DNA of 64,000 bases from Carya illinoinensis (lineage: Eukaryota; Streptophyta; Magnoliopsida; Fagales; Juglandaceae). Under the pieces are notes generated by a model that was not told the DNA's origin, made no database searches, and saw only the letters and a list, made by a program, of their open reading frames with translations. Positions 57,809 to 64,000 of the stretch are shown here, piece by piece. The position numbers were made by a program, and so were the translations under genes. The stretch is from NCBI RefSeq assembly GCF_018687715.1, contig NC_056764.1, positions 14,688,501 to 14,752,500 on the forward strand, read 5' to 3'. Position 1 is the stretch's first letter. Every line of letters begins with the position of its first letter.

Positions 57809-58010
57809 GCTAATTTGCCCCTCCCCTCAAAGTGTGGCCCACTTTGCTCCCTAATGCAATGCCAGTTCCCCCAACACCCAACCAACCCTCCTTCCCCTGC
57901 AAAAAAATGCCACCCACTTTGAAATTGTATTTTTTAAAATATTTGAAAGAAATTTCAATAGGGGCAAAGCGGGGGCAGAGTTTGGGGGTGGGGGAGAGAG
58001 TAGCATCTTC
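57809..58010. mobile_element. MITE with C/G-rich imperfect inverted ends
   Basis: Left arm GCTAATTTGCCCCTCCCCTC, CACTTTGCTCCCTA. The right arm reverse complemented is GCTACTCTCTCCCCCACCCC, CGCTTTGCCCCTA. These form an imperfect terminal inverted repeat of about 47 bp around an AT-rich core. Confidence 0.55.
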
Positions 58011-59349
58011 TTTATAAGATATGTATATTAACATGGAAAGATATATATATGTATATATATATGTATGTATATATATATTTATATATCGATAGATGACTTT
58101 GAGACATTGTTTAGATTATAGATATAAGACATTAATTAAAGAAAGATTCTACATAAGTCTTACACTATAACTCCACCTAATTAACATGCGATTTGTCATT
58201 TTTACCATTCTAATTAATGTTGTTCCAAATGCAAACCATTGGGATGTATTTTTCTACTTCATTTTCGTAAAATTCTACTTCGTTAGATGAAAAAATGCAA
58301 AACTAAGTCTTTTGGTTTTTGTTTAAACATTTTTGGGGACAATAGGAAGTAGAAGATTAAACATGACTAGGAAAATGAGGATATCAAATAGCCGAAAGAC
58401 CAACCAAAGAAAGTCAAAGAGGACTTAAGGTGCATGTAGGCCATACAGACAAATCCGAAAGCTACCTTTTCATTGAGCAATTTAAACTGTGGCTTGAGAG
58501 TTGATAGAGATTCTTTTATCTTTTTCAATTATCATAAGTGTTGCGAATGTGTTTCGTATCACTTTCAACGACCTCCAATAACTTGCAATCAGAAGGTAGG
58601 CGGGGCTCGGTGTGTGTGGAACACCTCTGATGCCTAAGTCAGTATAAAGTGTTGAGAATATTTTAAATTTCAAGGTGATTAGATTTATCTTAGGTGTGTT
58701 CTTTGACCTCCTTTTATATGAGTTGGGCATGTGATGATAAGGCTTGCCCTGCAGCTTTTCCTTCTCTAGTCTTTGTTGGATTGTGGATTGATAGGACTCC
58801 AAATCAGCTATTATGTCAAAGGGAATTAATTATTGGGATAAGTACCATGGGAGGATATCACGCTGGATATTTATCTGCCCATTATGTCACTAATAGTGAT
58901 TAATGATAATTGGATTAGAATTCCACGTTGGCCCATTGTGGCTTGTTGGCCCTCTGACTTTTGATCTATGGACCTTTACATTCGTGGGCTTGGCCCACTA
59001 TTTAAGAGGGACTATTCGGCCCTCCAATAAACATTAATATAAAAACGAGAGGCACAAGAAGTGGGGCAAGTCATAACAAAACTCTTGTTATCATGAAGTA
59101 AGTAGTTAGGGATTGCTAAATAATTTAATTTGTTATGATTCAATTAGTAGACCAAAGATATGAGGTTGGAGGCCATAATGGGTATGACTCGTAAGAGGGC
59201 AAATAGCTATATTAAACTAGGAGCTAGCCTATTGGAGTATTGGTAGTGCACAGATTGGCATGCAAGCATATTAACCATTGCGTCGTGCCTCCTACAGTGA
59301 CCACTATCGTTAAGCAACGTCGACCCAAGATAGAGAGGCCGAAGGTGCG
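58011..59349. other. Intergenic, no gene recognised
   Basis: An alternating ATGTATAT tract lies at 58041-58087. Short open frames at 58482-58903 show no domain. Confidence 0.4.
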
Positions 59350-59398
59350 CACACACACACACACACACACACACACTCTCTCTCTCTCTCTCTCTCTC
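59350..59398. repeat. Compound (CA)n(CT)n microsatellite
   Basis: About 13 CA followed by about 11 CT units without interruption. Confidence 0.97.
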
Positions 59399-59989
59399 CT
59401 TGAGACAAAGACGTCAAGGCCAAGCTGAGTGTCTGCTCACCTTCACATCGTGCCTCCTACGATGGCCAATAAAGCCATCTTAGGAGGATACTTCTCTCTC
59501 CCTCTCCTTTGTCTCTCTCCCACACTAACTCTCTGTGTCTCGGATTCAGGAGACTTAACAATAGTTGCTACCACCGCCACACACAGTAGACGCCCCTCCC
59601 AATCCTCAAGTAAGCCCCACACTTTTCTTTTGATTTTCTATTATTTATTTTATTATTCAATGTATTTGGAGCTCTGGCTGTTGCCATTAATCGCCACTAT
59701 TGCTTCAAACCAAATGGCATTTCTCATGTAACGTGTGTGGGCATGCCTATGTGTGCAACAATAGTTTGAAAATTGCATACTTTGTATGTGTGTATTTGAT
59801 GATTCTACATGAACGATATTGAGTCCTACAATAGGAACAATGATATTACAACTGATTATTACTTAGTAGTTAGGAAAAAATATTTTTATTATTGTTACTA
59901 CAATCTAGAAATATATTGATGAAGAGAAATTTTATTTTGAGTGAGAACTTTACTTATTTCTGATGTGAGTAGCTAAGCCAAGCTAAGTT
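59399..59989. other. Unassigned stretch
   Basis: A 100-codon frame at 59429-59731 is Ser/Thr/Leu-rich with no recognisable domain; not called as a gene. Confidence 0.35.
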
Positions 59990-61339
59990 AAGCTCGTTCA
60001 TTAATTTGGATAAGAAGATTGGGTAGGGTCCATCCTTACTTGGCCTTTGCAAAAGAGTTTGTTCTATACACTTGTCCTTACAAAATAACGAGAGTCAGTC
60101 AAAGCAAACTAGTAGTGATTATTTGAGCAAATCTTTGGATTGATAATAAGTTGGCAGTAGTAGAGAAACAATGCAAAAATTTTTTTAATCGAAAGGGAGT
60201 ATTAGAGTTGTACATCACAGTGGATCCTTGATTTGAGATAGACAAACATGTTCCATTACCTACCACCACGTCCCCATCACCTTGGTAAGGTTCTTGGGTT
60301 GATAGATTCTCTAAAGTTGCAGTCACATGATTGTTAGCACCACTATCTGCGTACCACGGTTGTTCTTGAGGTTGTTCCATGTTGGAGTTTGTCCTAGCAG
60401 CCATGGTTGCAAGTTGAGCAGGTGGATGCTTTCCTTGAAATGCAAAGTTCATGTGTTGGTAGCAATCTAGAGTCTAATAGCTTATTTTCTCACATATTTG
60501 ACAAGGTGCTATACTTTAATTGGTGGAGTTTGAATCACCATTGAATATATTATTGTTTTCTGGTCTTTTTTGGCTTTGTTTTATCTTGAGCCTTTGCCCT
60601 TGAAGTTTGATCCAGACGGCTTTGGTTTATGCATGTACAAGACAAAGTTGCTTGAATTTGCAATGTTGTGATATTGGGTTTCTAACAATGTTTCATAGTT
60701 TAGGAGTTCAACTTGAAAATCCTGAAAGGACATTGAAAGTTCACAGGCAATAATAAGCAATAATGTGATAAAAGTAGCATAAGTTGGGTTTAGTCTGCCC
60801 AGTATATATGAGATAAGGTCATCATCTTCCACAGGTTTCCCAACAGCCATGAGTTGGTCATCCCAAGATTTGGATTGACCAAGATATTGAGAGCATGTTT
60901 GAAAACCTTGTTGCAAAGATTATAGTTGGTGCTTTAGATATGAAACCCTTGAATGAGATTGTGATGCAAATCTTGCTGCCAAGAATATCCACACTTGTCT
61001 TGAGGTGTTTAGTCCATATATGGAAAACAAAACATTTTCAGAAAGTGTGGTAGTGAGCCAACCAAGGAGGTATTGGTCTTTTTTTGGCCACAAAGAGTAA
61101 CCAAGGTTGGTTGTTATGGTGCTTTTCCCTATTTCATCAATAAGAAACAACAATGGGCATGGCTCAATGTCATCCATAATACCCGTGAGTTTATGACTTT
61201 TGAGAATTGAGAGAAATTGTAACATCTAGTTTAGGTAATTGGTGCCATCTAATTGGGTGGATATATGATGTGTGATGCTAGGCAAGGGAAAGATAGTTGC
61301 AATAGGTGTGGCAGTGAGAGTGTTGGAGTTGGATTCCAT
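59990..61339 (-). pseudogene. Ty1/copia gag-protease relic
   Basis: Minus strand, ATG at 61339-61337. A gag of the UBN2 type: THHISTQLDGTNYLN, then W-to-stop TAG just before 61225, then 61225-60920 and 60916-60581 in successive frames (WIFLAARFASQS, DDDLISYILGRLNPTYATF). The zinc knuckle (about 60505-60465) has lost its His (CQICEKISY). The protease active site is clear in WYADSGANNHVTATLENL (about 60350-60300). At about 60060-60010 the pre-integrase linker (LLQRPSKDG) is still readable. No integrase or RT follows, so it is a 5' half-element. Stops and frame changes inactivate it. Confidence 0.9.
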
Positions 61340-61368
61340 AGTAGAATCAATAGAGTGGTCCTATGGGT

Positions 61369-61381
61369 GCTCTGATACTAT
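61369..61381 (-). other. Primer-binding site of the minus-strand copia relic
   Basis: Reverse complement reads TAGTATCAGAGC, one mismatch from TGGTATCAGAGC, the initiator-tRNA-Met PBS of plant copia elements. It lies 30 nt upstream of the gag ATG and directly after an LTR end ...TTTCTTTCA. Confidence 0.8.
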
Positions 61382-62143
61382 GAAAGAAATGATATAATAG
61401 TTTAGTTTTGCACACCAAACCAACATGTATTCGATGGAACATATATACTGCAATAGAGCTGCTTACATTTAGTATAGAATGTACATTGTGAAAGGAAATA
61501 TACAATACAACAAAGCGTGTACAACTAAAGAAATATTGTAGAGGACTAAGAATATATTATAAAAATCAAGGGATTGATTAGTTCCCATCGGAGGCTTGAT
61601 TTGCAAACAATGAATGAGAGATTTCATTTGAATTAGATATTGACCTTTTATCTATGCTTGCTGATTTGATTCTCTTTCCTTGGAGAGGTTAGTTAAGACA
61701 TGTCTATTAACAAGAAGTAGTACATGTATCATTATCCTTGAGCCTAATGTGTTGATGGTCATGGGATAGGCAGTGATGAATCTAGAATAGGAGAGTTCAA
61801 GGAGTCGATAAGAGCCATGCTTTAGGTATCATGTGTAGTAGCACAATTATTGGGCCTAGGCCTACTAGCCAGGCAAGGAAAGAATTATCAATGAAGATGG
61901 TGAAAATATACGATTAAAACCTTAGACTCAACCGCAATAATAATCAAAGCCTGATTTTGTGCTTAACGTGATTTCAGGAATAGTTTTTATTTTCTATTAA
62001 TATCATTGTAATTATTTTGTAAATCTTCAGTTACATTTTTTGTATTTCTTAATTCATGCTCTCAAATTGTATATAATCAATGTATAAAAATGAATGAGTG
62101 TGGATTCAAAACTCCAAAACCTTAGCAGTGCAAATCCACTTTA
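61382..62143. mobile_element. Back-to-back copia 5' LTR remnants
   Basis: The 762 bp between the two primer-binding sites must contain the 5' LTR (or part) of each element in opposite orientation. On the plus side, TATA-like words GTATATAATC and GTATAAAAATG lie at about 62070-62090. I could not fix the start of either LTR or find the missing 3' copies. Confidence 0.55.
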
Positions 62144-62157
62144 TGGTATCAAGAGCC
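62144..62157 (+). other. Primer-binding site of the plus-strand copia relic
   Basis: TGGTATCAAGAGCC, matching TGGTATCAGAGC with one inserted A; 40 nt upstream of the gag start at 62198. Confidence 0.75.
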
Positions 62158-62197
62158 ACGAACCTCTAACAAGTTAGATATCCTTCAATTCCTCAAA

Positions 62198-62738
62198 TGG
62201 CTGCCATCCCTACGACCGGCTCTGACTCTCCTATCATCACCATCAACGCTGCCACCATCATAAATGAAAATTTATCCTAGCCACCTTCCCTCAATGGAGA
62301 GCCCAATTTGAAGCACTATTAATTGGCTATGATCTTATCAATTTCGTCATTGGAGTCCACAAATGTCCAATCATTGATGCAGCAAATCCTACCATCTCCA
62401 AGGTTGCGAACTCCCACTGGGTATGCCAAGACAAGTTAATCCTCCATGCCATTCTAGCCTCCACCTCCACAACCATTACTCCTCTCCTTACAGCCTGCAA
62501 AATGTTCCATGAAGCCTGGACAACTCTTACTCGACTCTATGCAGGATCACGAACATGTGCTATGCAACTCAAGGAGGACCTTACCTTGAGCACTCATGGT
62601 AACTGCTCTGTCACGAAGTTTCTCCAAGCTATCAAAATAATTGCAGACGAACTTGCAATTATTGGTCATCCAATTTCGGATGATGAATTGACTTTGTATA
62701 TCCTCAATGGGTTGGGTCTCGAGTTTAGAGAAATTTGA
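62198..62738 (+). pseudogene. Ty1/copia gag relic, second family
   Basis: Plus strand. Starts MAAIPTTGSDSP (62198); a stop and frame changes follow. Gag UBN2 blocks: FPQWRAQFEALLIGYDL (about 62287-62337), then the open stretch 62502-62738 with MFHEAWTTLTRLYAGSRT, MQLKEDL, FLQAIKIIADELAIIG and DDELTLYILNGLG. It breaks off at 62738, where the next element begins. Its sequence differs from the gag at 59990-61339, so it is a different copia family. Confidence 0.88.
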
Positions 62739-64000
62739 TGGCTTGCAAAATTTCATATTGCAGATTCTACAAGTTCGCTCGAGCGGAGGCTTTTGGCCGC
62801 TCGAGCGAATTTAGGCAGATTCAAACGCTCGACTGCCGCTCGACAGGGAGCTCGAGCGGGTTGCTGAAAAACGAAGATCGCTCGAGCAGAGACATTGGCC
62901 GCTCGAGCGAAATCAGGCAGAGTCGAACGCTCGATGTGCGCTCGATAGGTCGCTCGAGCGAAATCAGGCAGAGTCGAACGCTCGACGCGCACTCGACACC
63001 CCGCTCGAGCGAACATCGTATTTTGACAGATTTTAGGTTTTCCGTCGTGGGACCATATAAAAGCCATTTTTCACTCTAGAGCCGCGAGTTTTTGACTGGA
63101 GAACACTCTTTGGGAGAGAAAAACATAGCTAGAGGGATTCAAATCATTTGTTTTGGAGATGGAATTCCAATTTATTGCACGTACGTTGGATTCATACACG
63201 AGCACGGACGGGAGAAAAGCGTTGAATCGTTCCCTTGAGCTGTTGACAACGAGTTGAGGCTGCAAGGAGGATTTTTCAGTGTTTATTTTCTTCTTCCCAT
63301 CTTCTCAGAACAATTATGGTGAATTCGTTTATGTTGAATTCCATTTCTAGCATGAGCTAAATTTTCTTTATTCTAGAAAAACGATGTAACCTATTTCTGA
63401 ACTATGCTTGTTTGTCCATGCTAATTTAATGTAATTCTCTCTTTGTTTATCTGATTTATTCTGAGTTTAATGCTTCTAATTAACTGGCCATTGATTAGAT
63501 GATTATTAATCTTGTGATTTGCTATCGAAAGAGGGAATCATAGGGTAGATCTTGGATATTTCAGCATAGGTAAGTATAGAGATCGAAAGACTTGTATGAA
63601 CCTGTGTAGTAATTAAATCATTGGTTTTATTGCGTTCTTGATTATTTAATTTGCATACTCTTGTGTGAATTGATAAACTAGAATCACTTCCAATTGACTA
63701 TCGAAAGAGGCTTTTGGATGAATTAGAGATTTGCTAATAGACAAAAGAGGTTTAAGTTAAATTAGCTGGATGAGAAAAGCATAGTGAAGAATTATGGTGA
63801 AATCGATTTCCTAGAAGTTTTCTTCCCTATTGAATTTGATATTTGAAAGTCAGTTTTATTTTCTTTACTTATTTCTCTTTGAGTTGATCTAGTTTTATTT
63901 GCAACTACAAAAACCTTAGCGATTCCTCTAGATAAAATTGAGATTAGTATAATTTTGGTATTTGGCAAGAGTAAGGTACCAATCCCTGAGGACGATACTC
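62739..64000 (+). mobile_element. LTR-like element running off the window
   Basis: Begins TGATGGCTTGCAAAATTTCA right where the copia gag homology stops, and at the window edge reaches CCAATCCCTGAGGACGATAC. That block resembles CAATCCATGTGGATTCGATC near the minus-strand end of the 16112-18407 element, so I think both are LTRs of one superfamily. A 5'-proximal CGCTCGAGCG array occupies 62776-63011. Coding frames within are products of this repeat. Its 3' end, PBS and any gag-pol would lie beyond the window. Confidence 0.55.
62776..63011. repeat. CGCTCGAGCG palindrome array
   Basis: Seven copies of CGCTCGAGCG or a one-base-short variant at 62776, 62798, 62850, 62879, 62900, 62951 and 63002, interspersed with half-sites CGCTCGA and a repeated AAATCAGGCAGAGTCGAACG (62910-62929 and 62961-62980; diverged at 62808). 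All seven contain CTCGAG. The array is CpG-rich in an AT-rich, CpG-poor surrounding. Confidence 0.95.

Noticed and set aside
62735..63079. 114-codon frame with repeated RSSEIRQSRTLD-like units
   Set aside because: Translation of the CGCTCGAGCG array, open on both strands because of the palindromes.

Overview
This window is nuclear DNA of a woody eudicot plant: AT-rich, intron-rich, with two ordinary plant genes inside a dense bed of transposable-element relics. Several repeat families (a MITE with GCCTTGTTTGGA-like ends, a LINE 3' tail reading ACTTGGGCT, a CGCTCGAGCG-rich LTR) look to me like those of Fagales such as walnut, pecan or oak. That is memory-based, so the lineage is only a suggestion. 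No prokaryotic features, CRISPR array or rRNA genes were seen.

Layout. 1-480: GC-rich repeat block next to an AT palindrome. 780-11060: a decayed endogenous caulimovirid-like pararetrovirus, split by a 4.5-kb 5'-truncated L1-type LINE (1469-5961, minus strand, 16-bp target-site duplication) and by a 1.5-kb solo-LTR-like element (6701-8227) lodged in the reverse-transcriptase region. 11061-14229: nothing recognisable apart from a CT microsatellite. 14230-20477: a Ty3/gypsy relic on the minus strand that has lost its RT and integrase cores and carries a MITE with a 9-bp target-site duplication and a 2.3-kb LTR-like insert. 21909-26480: a 4.57-kb TG...CA element with a perfect 5-bp duplication, containing a 21-copy composite minisatellite. 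26481-34890: intergenic DNA with several MITEs, including a CACTA-type one, and a long GA microsatellite.

Genes. 35159-48696 (+): a 19-coding-exon SAPS-domain (SIT4 phosphatase-associated / PP6 regulatory subunit-like) gene encoding 853 aa. I reconstructed it exon by exon; every junction has GT-AG and the frame is kept throughout. Its introns hold LINE 3' ends and a 306-bp tandem duplication. 50512-50733 (+): UBL5/Hub1, a 73-aa ubiquitin-like protein with a single-exon CDS. The two genes lie head to tail, about 1.8 kb apart, and nothing suggests co-regulation.

Right part. 52161-54921: another TGTAACACCC-type LTR-like element with a TATA box and a roughly 43-bp minisatellite. 55899-58010: a hairpin MITE, a tRNA-derived SINE with a 16-bp duplication, and a GC-rich-ended MITE. 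59990-62738: two unrelated Ty1/copia relics facing away from each other with their primer-binding sites about 0.76 kb apart. The right one is cut by an LTR-like element that runs off the window and carries seven XhoI-type palindromes in 236 bp.
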